From CAZXMB01 sp964641715 (GTDB taxonomy: Bacteria > Desulfobacterota > BSN033 > UBA1163): a stretch of DNA of 5,833 bases. Below the pieces are notes generated by a model, which searched no databases, was not told the origin of the DNA, and saw nothing but the letters and a program-made list of their open reading frames with translations. Position 1 is the stretch's first letter. Each line of letters opens with the position of its first letter. Position numbers and translations under genes: made by a program. Positions 1-5,833 of this stretch are shown here, piece after piece. The stretch is from contig CAZXMB010000184.1 in the NCBI GenBank assembly GCA_964641715.1, positions 1 to 5,833 of the forward strand, in the 5' to 3' direction.

Positions 1-81
1 GATCGATACCGGGTTTTCACGGGAGGCCAAATCTCCAAACAGAACCTGATCAATTCATTTCTGAAAGAGAAAAGGAGTTGA
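1..81 (+). CDS. C-terminal end of an unidentified upstream protein (partial)
   Basis: The first forward frame is open from the window edge for 26 codons and stops with TGA at 79-81, three bases before the fadN start codon. The visible residues end in NSFLKEKRS, a polar, basic tail typical of a protein C-terminus. The tight spacing, with the fadN ribosome-binding site lying inside the last codons, is what one expects of an upstream gene in the same operon. The fragment is too short to assign to a family. A second frame is also open across the edge and runs into fadN, so the choice of frame rests on the stop position relative to fadN and is not certain. Genes often found here in other organisms include acyl-CoA ligases and regulators, but nothing visible supports either. 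Confidence 0.45.
   Translation, partial: DRYRVFTGGQISKQNLINSFLKEKRS
71..77 (+). promoter_or_regulatory. Ribosome-binding site of fadN
   Basis: AAAGGAG lies 7 bases before the ATG at 85, a near-ideal Shine-Dalgarno spacing, and supports that ATG as the start. It overlaps the last codons of the partial upstream frame, which suggests translational coupling. No convincing -35/-10 promoter is visible in the 84 bases before fadN, so transcription probably begins outside the window. Confidence 0.75.
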
Positions 82-84
82 ACG

Positions 85-2490
85 ATGAATCCGAGGATTA
101 AAAAGGCAGCGGTGTTAGGAGCAGGGGTCATGGGAAGTGCGATTGCCGGCCACCTGGCGAATGTGGGGATTTCAACTTTCCTCCTCGACATTGTCCCGCA
201 GGAATTGACGGAGGCGGAGAAGAAGAAGGGGTTGACCCTGGAAAGCCCGGAGGTGAGAAACCGGTTCTCCCTCTCAGGCAAGAAGAGGATTCAGGAATCA
301 AAGCCGGCCTCGCTCTATGTGAAAGAGGATGCCGGACTCATCACCACCGGAAACTTCGAAGATCATCTCTCCTGGATCTCACAGGTGGATTGGATCATCG
401 AAGCCATTATTGAAGACCTGAATACGAAAAGAGAACTTTACAAAAAATTACTCCCCTTTTTAAAAGAAGGGACGGTGGTCAGCTCCAATACTTCCGGGAT
501 TTCCATCCGGAAGATGGCGGAAGGGCTTTCGAGGGAATTCGAAGAGAGGTTTCTGGGGACCCACTTTTTCAATCCGCCCAGGTACATGAAACTTTTGGAG
601 ATCATCCCTTCAGCATCTGTCTCTAAAGATGTGTTAGAAAGAGTGGCCCGGGTGGGTGAGAAGATTTTGGGAAAGGGAGTGGTCTATGCCAAGGATACCC
701 CCAACTTTATCGCCAACCGGATCGGAGCCTTTTCAAGCGCGGTGACCATCCGGACAATGATGGAAGAAGGATACCGGATCGAAGAGGTGGACCAGATCAC
801 CGGGCCTGCCATGGGAAGACCGAAGGTGGCTACTTTCAGGCTTGCCGATCTCGTAGGGCTGGATGTGATCGCCCTTGTTTCGAAAAATCTCTACGAGAGC
901 CTCCCCGAAGGGGAAAGAGAATATTTCATATCCGCTCCCTTCATCCGGCAGATGATTCAGAACCAGTGGCTGGGACAGAAAACCAAACAGGGTTTTTATA
1001 AGAGGGTGAGGCAGGAGGGGAAGGAGGAGATCCTTGTTTTCGATTATGAGAAAGGCGATTACCGGTCCCAGCAGAAGGCAAACCTTCCCTCGGTGGAGAT
1101 GGGAAAAAATATTGAAGATGTGAGAGAACGGATCAAGGCCCTTGTCTTGAGTCCTGACCGGGGAGGACAATTTGCCTGGAAGGTTTTGAAAAAGACCCTG
1201 CTCTACTCGGCGGAAAAGGTCCCTGAGATCTCCGATGATGTTGTGAATATAGACCGGGCGATGAAGTGGGGATATAACTGGGAACTGGGGCCATTCGAGC
1301 AGTGGGATGCCATCGGCCTGAAATCCTCCTTGAAGAGAATGGAAAAGGAGGGGGAGAGGATTCCTCCCCTGGCGGAACAGATTCTCCGTAAGGGATATTC
1401 CTCTTTCTATGAAAAAAAGGATGGGCATTTTTCTTACTTCGACCTTGGAGCAGGGCAATATCAGGAGGTCGAGGAGAAACCGGAGATTATTCTCTTACCC
1501 GGCCTGAAGGAGAGAAAGAGGACGGTCCTTTCCAATCCCGGTGCAAGTTTGATTGACCTTGGCGATGGAGTGGCCTGCCTCGAATTCCATTCCAAGATGA
1601 ACACCATTGGTGCGGATACGATCCAGATGATGAGGGATTCCCTCAAGGAGACGGAAGGGAAATTTGAGGGCCTGGTCATCGGAAACCAGGCCGAAAACTT
1701 CTCCGCCGGGGCCAATCTGATGCTCATCCTCTTTGAGATTCAGGATGAGAACTGGGATGGGATTGAGGCCTCTGTGAAGGCTTTTCAGGATACATTGATG
1801 GCCATCAAATATTTCGAGAAACCGGTCGTGGCGGCTCCGTTCGGTCTAACCCTGGCCGGGGGATGTGAGATTTGTCTTGCCGCCTCGATGATCAGGGCTG
1901 CTGCGGAAACTTATATGGGTCTCGTTGAGGTTGGGGTGGGTTTGATTCCTGCCGGAGGGGGGACCAAGGAGATGTTGCTTCGGTCAACCGAGGGTATTGC
2001 GGCAGGAGTGGATGCGGATTTGCTCCCGTTTGTCCGAAAGGCCTTTGAAACCGTGGCCATGGCAAATGTGGCGACCAGCGCAAAGGAGGCACAGCAGTTG
2101 GGTTATATGAGACCGAATGACAGGATCACGATCAACCGGGATCATCTTCTTCACGATGCGAAAGAAACGGTCCTCAGTCTCGTCAGGGATGGCTACCACC
2201 CACCCCAGGCTAAAAGGAAGATCAAAGTGATGGGGGAGAGAGGGTACGCCCTTCTTCAGATGGGACTCTTCTACATGAGGGAAGGGGGATATATCAGCGA
2301 ATATGACCAGCTTGTTGCCAGGAAGGTGGCCCACATTATGTCAGGGGGGAACCTGCCGGACGGGACTGAGGTGACCGAGCAATATCTCTTGGATCTGGAA
2401 AGGGAGGCCTTTCTCAGTCTTTGCGGAGAGCCAAAGACTCAGGAACGAATCGAATATATGCTGAAGAGAGGAAAGCCACTTAGAAATTAG
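85..2490 (+). CDS. fadN: Bifunctional 3-hydroxyacyl-CoA dehydrogenase / enoyl-CoA hydratase, FadN type
   Basis: This 801-residue cytoplasmic enzyme should hydrate 2-enoyl-CoA and oxidise the resulting 3-hydroxyacyl-CoA with NAD in beta-oxidation. The dehydrogenase half comes first. A Rossmann NAD site GAGVMG is at 12-17, with Asp35 ending the second strand. The substrate and catalytic residues are Ser137 (in SSNTS), His160 (in THFFNPP), Glu172 (in KLLEII) and Asn211 (in FIANRIG), matching the Ser-His-Glu-Asn set of human HADH. The dehydrogenase C-terminal region continues to about 430, including a second dimerisation-type repeat near IDRAMKWG (390-396). The crotonase half runs from about 483 to 700. 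It has an oxyanion-hole segment FSAGANL at 539-545 and both hydratase glutamates, Glu595 (AGGCE) and Glu615 (LVEVG), spaced 20 apart as in rat hydratase. A helical tail of about 100 residues follows. Domain order is opposite to E. coli FadB and the same as Bacillus FadN, which has a similar length (about 790). It is followed by fadA after a 132-bp repeat-filled gap. Confidence 0.92.
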   Translation: MNPRIKKAAVLGAGVMGSAIAGHLANVGISTFLLDIVPQELTEAEKKKGLTLESPEVRNRFSLSGKKRIQESKPASLYVKEDAGLITTGNFEDHLSWISQVDWIIEAIIEDLNTKRELYKKLLPFLKEGTVVSSNTSGISIRKMAEGLSREFEERFLGTHFFNPPRYMKLLEIIPSASVSKDVLERVARVGEKILGKGVVYAKDTPNFIANRIGAFSSAVTIRTMMEEGYRIEEVDQITGPAMGRPKVATFRLADLVGLDVIALVSKNLYESLPEGEREYFISAPFIRQMIQNQWLGQKTKQGFYKRVRQEGKEEILVFDYEKGDYRSQQKANLPSVEMGKNIEDVRERIKALVLSPDRGGQFAWKVLKKTLLYSAEKVPEISDDVVNIDRAMKWGYNWELGPFEQWDAIGLKSSLKRMEKEGERIPPLAEQILRKGYSSFYEKKDGHFSYFDLGAGQYQEVEEKPEIILLPGLKERKRTVLSNPGASLIDLGDGVACLEFHSKMNTIGADTIQMMRDSLKETEGKFEGLVIGNQAENFSAGANLMLILFEIQDENWDGIEASVKAFQDTLMAIKYFEKPVVAAPFGLTLAGGCEICLAASMIRAAAETYMGLVEVGVGLIPAGGGTKEMLLRSTEGIAAGVDADLLPFVRKAFETVAMANVATSAKEAQQLGYMRPNDRITINRDHLLHDAKETVLSLVRDGYHPPQAKRKIKVMGERGYALLQMGLFYMREGGYISEYDQLVARKVAHIMSGGNLPDGTEVTEQYLLDLEREAFLSLCGEPKTQERIEYMLKRGKPLRN

Positions 2491-2612
2491 AATCAACGGG
2501 CAATGATCAATTGGCAATAATCAATGTTTAGTGAAAGACGATCGATGGTCAATAAATTAATTCATTGATAATTGATCCTTGGAAATTGGCCATTGGTCAC
2601 TGATCAATTGAT
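2491..2612. repeat. Degenerate inverted heptad repeat in the fadN-fadA gap
   Basis: This AT-rich stretch between the fadN stop and the fadA ribosome-binding site is built from 7-bp units. On the left, CAAT or a close variant (CAAC, CGAT) recurs in phase with its C at 2494, 2501, 2508, 2515, 2522, 2543 and 2550. On the right the complementary ATTG recurs at 2564, 2571, 2585 and 2592, with variants CTTG at 2578 and ACTG at 2599. The two arms are therefore inverted copies. CAATAATCAATG (2515-2526) pairs with CATTGATAATTG (2563-2574) at 11 of 12 positions, giving a possible stem with a 36-nt loop. TGATCAATTG also occurs twice directly, at 2504-2513 and 2601-2610. No transposase is present. It resembles heptanucleotide intergenic repeats described in other bacteria; its function is unknown. 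Confidence 0.75.
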
Positions 2613-2617
2613 GGAGG
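2613..2617 (+). promoter_or_regulatory. Ribosome-binding site that fixes the fadA start
   Basis: GGAGG is 5 bases before the ATG at 2623. It selects that codon over the in-frame TTG at 2572 and ATG at 2611, both of which lie upstream of it and would add residues encoded by the intergenic repeat. Confidence 0.8.
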
Positions 2618-2622
2618 TTCTT

Positions 2623-3804
2623 ATGAGAGAAGCGGTAGTGGTTTCAGCGGTGAGGACAGCAGTGGGCAAGGCACCCAGAGGGATGTTGAAGGATACCCGG
2701 CCTGACGATATCGGGGCCATCGTCATTAAAGAAGCGGTTGCGAGAGTGCCTGGTCTCAGGATGGAGGAGGTGGAGGATATTGTGATCGGTTGTGCCTTCC
2801 CGGAGTCGGATCAGGGGCTCAATCTTGCCAGGGTGTTAGCCATGAGGGCAGGGTTCCCTCATACAGTACCCGGGCAGACCGTTAATCGTTTCTGTTCCTC
2901 AGGGCTTCAGGCGATTGCCACAGCGGCCAATGAGATCATGGTGGGAGGAGCAGAGGTCATGATCGCAGGCGGCGTGGAGTTTATGAGTCAGGTACCGATC
3001 ATGGGCCTGACCCCTTCCCCCAATCCCTATCTCGTGGAGCATTATCCGCAGGCCTATATTTCCATGGGACTCACCGCGGAGAATGTGGCAGAGAGATTCG
3101 GGATCACGAGAGAAGATCAGGACCGGTTTGCCCTCCTGAGCCACCAGAAGGCAGCCCGGGCCATCCGGGAGGCAAAATTTAAGGAAGAGATCATCCCCAT
3201 TCCTGCCAAGGTGAGGGAGGTAAAGGAAGACGGTACGGTCATCCTCAGGGAGGTCACTTTTGACACGGATGAAGGAGTTCGCTATGATGTGTCCCTGGAA
3301 GGGATGGCGGCACTCAAACCTGTCTTTAAAGCCAAAGGGACGGTCACCGCAGGCAATGCCTCCCAGACCAGCGATGGCGCGGCGGCCCTGGTCTTAATGT
3401 CGAAAGAGAGGGCAGAGGCATTGAGGGCGAAACCCATGGCGACTTTCAGGTCCTTTGCGGTGGCCGGGGTTCCCCCTGAAGTGATGGGCATTGGTCCTGC
3501 TTATGCGGTTCCAAAGGCATTGAAGAAGGCCGGGCTCACCCTTGATCAGATCGGTCTTGTTGAGTTGAACGAAGCCTTTGCCTCGCAGGCCCTCTATGTG
3601 ATCCGGCAACTGGGTTTAAATCCGGAACTCGTCAATGTCAACGGAGGAGCGATTGCGGTTGGGCATCCCTTGGGATGTACGGGTGCAAAGCTCACGACCT
3701 CTTTACTTTATGAAATGAGACGGAGGGGGGTCCGCTACGGTCTGGTCACAATGTGTATCGGGGGCGGTATGGGTGCTGCCGGAGTATTTGAAAGAACAGA
3801 ATAG
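2623..3804 (+). CDS. fadA: Acetyl-CoA C-acyltransferase (3-ketoacyl-CoA thiolase)
   Basis: This 393-residue thiolase should catalyse the last step of beta-oxidation, cleaving 3-ketoacyl-CoA with CoA to give acetyl-CoA and an acyl-CoA two carbons shorter. From the chosen start the protein opens MREAVVVSAVRTAVGKA, the usual thiolase N-terminus, and the length is typical of the family. The nucleophile is Cys91 in NRFCSSG. His348 lies in GHPLGCTGAK and the acid/base Cys378 in MCIGGGMG. Asn316 lies in NEAFA. These residue numbers match or nearly match the biosynthetic thiolase of Zoogloea (Cys89, Asn316, His348, Cys378). The HPLGCTGAK form is usual for degradative FadA-type enzymes, whereas acetoacetyl-CoA thiolases (PhaA) tend to have HPIGASGAR, so a role in fatty-acid breakdown is favoured. 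Its position between fadN and fadE supports this. Chain-length preference cannot be read from the sequence. A longer frame starting at TTG 2572 is open only because the upstream repeat lacks stops. Confidence 0.95.
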   Translation: MREAVVVSAVRTAVGKAPRGMLKDTRPDDIGAIVIKEAVARVPGLRMEEVEDIVIGCAFPESDQGLNLARVLAMRAGFPHTVPGQTVNRFCSSGLQAIATAANEIMVGGAEVMIAGGVEFMSQVPIMGLTPSPNPYLVEHYPQAYISMGLTAENVAERFGITREDQDRFALLSHQKAARAIREAKFKEEIIPIPAKVREVKEDGTVILREVTFDTDEGVRYDVSLEGMAALKPVFKAKGTVTAGNASQTSDGAAALVLMSKERAEALRAKPMATFRSFAVAGVPPEVMGIGPAYAVPKALKKAGLTLDQIGLVELNEAFASQALYVIRQLGLNPELVNVNGGAIAVGHPLGCTGAKLTTSLLYEMRRRGVRYGLVTMCIGGGMGAAGVFERTE

Positions 3805-3864
3805 AATAATTAGAGGATGTGTGGCAAGAGATAGCGACTCGGAATTTATTTGAACTTGCGATCC
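3805..3864. other. Spacer after fadA with no recognised feature
   Basis: About 60 bases between the fadA stop and the start of the large hairpin. I see no promoter, GC-rich terminator hairpin with a T-run, or small gene here. Confidence 0.5.
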
Positions 3865-4001
3865 TAAATCCGAAGCACGAAATCCGAAATCCGAAACAAA
3901 TTCGAATTACCGAAGCACAAAATTTAAACGAAAGAAGTTTTGAATTTGGATTATTTGGTTTTAGGATTTGTTTCGAATTTCGATATTCGAATTTCGAATT
4001 T
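3865..4001. repeat. Long imperfect inverted repeat of AT-rich heptads in the fadA-fadE gap
   Basis: The left arm (about 3866-3929) and right arm (about 3937-4001) can fold back around the 7-nt loop GAAAGAA (3930-3936). The best-paired segment is 3885-3900 against 3967-3982, complementary at 15 of 16 positions. Pairing resumes outward at 3866-3874 with 3993-4001 and is interrupted nearer the loop, where G-U pairs help on one strand only. Each arm is built of 7-bp units. GAA recurs at 3872, 3879, 3886 and 3893 on the left, and TTCGA at 3972, 3979, 3986 and 3993 on the right. CCGAAGCAC also repeats directly at 3870-3878 and 3910-3918. Elements of this look are, to my knowledge, dispersed in intergenic regions of several environmental bacteria. 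It might act as an RNA structure, a processing site or a passive repeat. It lacks the GC-rich stem and T-run of a normal terminator. Confidence 0.8.
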
Positions 4002-4006
4002 TTATT

Positions 4007-4016
4007 AAGGAGGGGG
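4007..4016 (+). promoter_or_regulatory. Ribosome-binding site that fixes the fadE start
   Basis: AAGGAGGGGG lies just before the ATG at 4022, with 8 bases between its GGAGG core and the start codon. It excludes the in-frame TTG at 3968, whose 18 extra codons would come from the right arm of the inverted repeat. The site begins 5 bases after the hairpin ends, so the folded stem could affect ribosome access without covering the site. Confidence 0.85.
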
Positions 4017-4021
4017 ACATT

Positions 4022-5800
4022 ATGGAAGAGTTCGTTAAGGGTGGAGCGTTTCTGATTGAATCGATTTCTCCTCAGGAGGTTTTTACACCGGAAGAATTTT
4101 CTGAGGAACAGAGGTTGATTGCAAAGGCGGTTATGGAGTTTGTGGAGGGGGAACTTCAACCGGTGGCCGAGGATATTGAAGAGAAGAAAGAAGGACTCCT
4201 TCCGGGACTGATCAGGAAGGCGGGTGAGCTGGGCTTTCTCTCCGCAGACATCCCGGAGGAGCATGGAGGCCAGGAGCTGGACAAGGTCAGTTCTCTCCTG
4301 ATGATGGAGAGGATGGCTCCTGCAGGAGGTTCCTTCATGGCCACTTTCGGAGTTCAGACCGGAATTGGGTCTCTTCCGATCATCTTTTTCGGGAATAAGG
4401 AACAGAAGAAGAAGTACCTTCCCAAAATTGCAACCGGAGAGTGGATTGTCGCCTATGCCTTAACCGAGCCTGAGGCGGGGTCGGATGCTCTCAACGCCAA
4501 GACGACCGCCACCCTCAGCCCAGATAAAAAATATTACCTTTTGAATGGTCAGAAGCAATTCATCACCAATGCCGGAATCGCGGATATGTTTGTGACCTAT
4601 GCCAAAGTGGACGGAGACAAATTCACCTCCTTCATCGTGGAGCGTAGTTTCGAGGGGGTTTCCCTCGACGAGGAGGAAAATAAGATGGGGGTGAAGGGGT
4701 CCTCCACCCGGAGCGTCATTTTCACCGATGCGAGGGTCCCTGTGGAGAATGTCCTGGGAGAGGTGGGAAGAGGGCATGTGGTCGCTTTTAATACGCTCAA
4801 TGTCGGCCGTTTCAAATTGGGTGCGGGTTGTCTGGGAGGGGCCAAGGCGGCCCTTCAGGATGCCGTAACCTATGCGAAGCAGAGGATTCAATTCGGGAAA
4901 CCGATTGCCGAATACGGATTGATCAAGCATAAGATTGCGGAGATGGCCATTCGTTCTTTTACGATGGAGAGCATGGTTTATCGGACGGCTGCTCTGGTCG
5001 ACCGGATTCTTCAGCCAATTGATCGTCAGTCTGATGATGTTGGGATTCAGATGGCAAAAGGAATTGAGGAGTATGCCATTGAAGACTCGATCAACAAGGT
5101 CTACTGCTCAGAGATGTCCGGCTATGCGGCGGACGAGGCCCTTCAGATCCATGGGGGGTACGGTTATATCCATGAGTATGCGATTGAGCGGGGATACAGG
5201 GATTCCAGGATCAACCGCATCTGGGAAGGGACCAACGAGATCAATCGGCTTCTGATCATGGATATGTTAACGAAACGGGCAATGAAGAACCGCCTCCCTG
5301 TTCTCGCCGCGGCCCAGAAGGTTGCAGGCGAACTGCTCACCCTTCGTCCGAAGGTGGAATCCGATGACGGCCAGCTGACCCTCCAGAAGGAGATGGTGGA
5401 GATGGCGAAGAAGATCTCCCTCCTCGTTGCGGGAGCGGCGGTTCAAAAGTATATGATGAAATTGGCAGAGGAGCAGGAGATCCTGGGATGGATCAGTGAC
5501 ATGGTGATCGAGGTTTTTGCCATGGAGAGCGCCCTGCTTCGAGCGATGAAGTCCATGGAAAAAATCGGAGACGAAAAATCCCGGATTCAGAAGGCCATGG
5601 TCAAGGTCTATGTGAATGATGCCTTTGACCGGGTGGAGGGTTTTGCGAAGCAGGCCTTTTCAGCGATTTCCGAAGGGGATATCCTAAGGACCCAGCTTTC
5701 CGCTCTAAAAAAACTCAGCCGTTTCACCCCTGTCAATACGGTCGCTTTGAGACGGGAGATTGCGGATTATGTGATTAAAGTGGGAAGATATCCGTTTTAA
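4022..5800 (+). CDS. fadE: Acyl-CoA dehydrogenase, VLCAD/ACAD9-like FadE type
   Basis: This 592-residue flavoprotein should oxidise long-chain acyl-CoA to trans-2-enoyl-CoA, the first step of beta-oxidation, passing electrons to an electron-transfer flavoprotein not encoded here. The N-terminus (KGGAFLIE at 6-13, VFTPEEFSEEQ at 20-30) matches the start typical of Bacillus FadE. The N-terminal helical domain runs to about 140. The FAD/substrate segment LTEPEAGSDA is at 147-156, and the second flavin-contact motif reads KQFITNAG, with Phe180 where many relatives have Trp. The helical C-terminal dehydrogenase domain includes QIHGGYGY (375-382). The catalytic base is Glu402 in RIWEGTNE, in the position of the MCAD and VLCAD glutamate. 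About 165 further residues (from about 425) form the extra C-terminal domain that separates VLCAD/ACAD9 and bacterial FadE enzymes from ordinary acyl-CoA dehydrogenases of about 380 residues. In VLCAD that region helps dimerisation and membrane contact. No signal peptide or membrane segment is seen. Confidence 0.94.
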   Translation: MEEFVKGGAFLIESISPQEVFTPEEFSEEQRLIAKAVMEFVEGELQPVAEDIEEKKEGLLPGLIRKAGELGFLSADIPEEHGGQELDKVSSLLMMERMAPAGGSFMATFGVQTGIGSLPIIFFGNKEQKKKYLPKIATGEWIVAYALTEPEAGSDALNAKTTATLSPDKKYYLLNGQKQFITNAGIADMFVTYAKVDGDKFTSFIVERSFEGVSLDEEENKMGVKGSSTRSVIFTDARVPVENVLGEVGRGHVVAFNTLNVGRFKLGAGCLGGAKAALQDAVTYAKQRIQFGKPIAEYGLIKHKIAEMAIRSFTMESMVYRTAALVDRILQPIDRQSDDVGIQMAKGIEEYAIEDSINKVYCSEMSGYAADEALQIHGGYGYIHEYAIERGYRDSRINRIWEGTNEINRLLIMDMLTKRAMKNRLPVLAAAQKVAGELLTLRPKVESDDGQLTLQKEMVEMAKKISLLVAGAAVQKYMMKLAEEQEILGWISDMVIEVFAMESALLRAMKSMEKIGDEKSRIQKAMVKVYVNDAFDRVEGFAKQAFSAISEGDILRTQLSALKKLSRFTPVNTVALRREIADYVIKVGRYPF

Positions 5801-5833
5801 AAGAATAACCAATACGAAAAATTCCAATAGCCA
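5801..5833. other. Start of the region downstream of fadE
   Basis: Only 33 AT-rich bases remain after the fadE stop. CCAATA occurs at 5809-5814 and 5824-5829. This may be the edge of another intergenic repeat like the two inside the operon, but the fragment is too short to tell. No terminator hairpin is visible before the window ends. Confidence 0.3.

Noticed and set aside
733..1458. Reverse-strand open frame of 241 codons inside fadN
   Set aside because: It lies wholly opposite a well-supported enzyme gene, has no recognisable domain, and reads as an out-of-frame shadow rich in Pro, Leu, Phe and His.
2491..2622. FadR-type operator in the fadN-fadA gap
   Set aside because: The palindromic TGATCAATTG-like words are explained by the heptad array and do not match the E. 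coli or Bacillus FadR consensus as I know them.
2491..2622. CRISPR-like array
   Set aside because: The repeat units are only 7 bp and directly adjacent, with no unique spacers between them.
3866..4001. Rho-independent terminator between fadA and fadE
   Set aside because: The stem is AT-rich, very long and interrupted. The short T-run after it (4000-4003) is followed at once by the fadE ribosome-binding site, so it does not fit a normal intrinsic terminator.
3865..4001. Insertion sequence or MITE
   Set aside because: No transposase, no clear target-site duplication flanking the arms, and the arms are made of degenerate short units rather than defined terminal inverted repeats. A MITE origin cannot be fully excluded without other copies.
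3746..4264. Reverse-strand open frame of 172 codons across the fadA-fadE gap
   Set aside because: It overlaps the end of fadA and the start of fadE, and its middle is the translated inverted repeat, giving a low-complexity Asn/Lys/Phe pattern. It matches no known family I recognise.
4460..4930. Reverse-strand open frame of 156 codons inside fadE
   Set aside because: It is antisense to conserved fadE motifs, with no domain that I recognise; best explained as a shadow of fadE codon usage.

Overview
The window reads as a compact fatty-acid beta-oxidation operon, all on the + strand. A short C-terminal piece of an upstream reading frame (1-81) is followed by a fused 3-hydroxyacyl-CoA dehydrogenase/enoyl-CoA hydratase (fadN type, 85-2490), a degradative thiolase (fadA, 2623-3804) and a long acyl-CoA dehydrogenase of the VLCAD/ACAD9/Bacillus FadE type (fadE, 4022-5800). 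The gene order matches the fadN-fadA-fadE order known from Bacillus. The three genes cover the four chemical steps of a beta-oxidation turn. FadE makes the 2-enoyl-CoA. FadN hydrates it and oxidises the 3-hydroxyacyl-CoA with NAD. FadA cleaves the 3-ketoacyl-CoA to acetyl-CoA and a shortened acyl-CoA. No acyl-CoA ligase or electron-transfer flavoprotein gene is visible, so activation and electron transfer must be encoded elsewhere.

The coding sequence is ordinary in composition, with all the main catalytic residues in place and no sign of frameshift or decay. The unusual parts are the two gaps between the genes. The fadN-fadA gap (132 bp) and the fadA-fadE gap (217 bp) each hold AT-rich, degenerate repeats with a 7-bp period. 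In each, one arm carries the unit in one orientation and the other arm carries it inverted, and the two gaps use different unit sequences. The second can fold into a long imperfect hairpin with arms of about 64 nt and a 7-nt loop, ending only 5 nt before the fadE ribosome-binding site. Both repeats happen to be open in reading frame, so they would make automatic annotation extend the fadA and fadE N-termini wrongly. Clear Shine-Dalgarno sites and family alignment place the true starts at 2623 and 4022.

Organism: a bacterium of moderate GC with strong GGAGG-type ribosome-binding sites. The FadN/FadA/FadE set together with heptad-like intergenic repeats is what I would expect in an environmental Desulfobacterota (deltaproteobacterial) or similar uncultured lineage. 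This is an inference from general resemblance, not a demonstrated placement. I see no RNA gene, CRISPR array, transposase or recognisable new multi-gene system. The best candidate for something under-described is the pair of heptad inverted repeats inside the operon.
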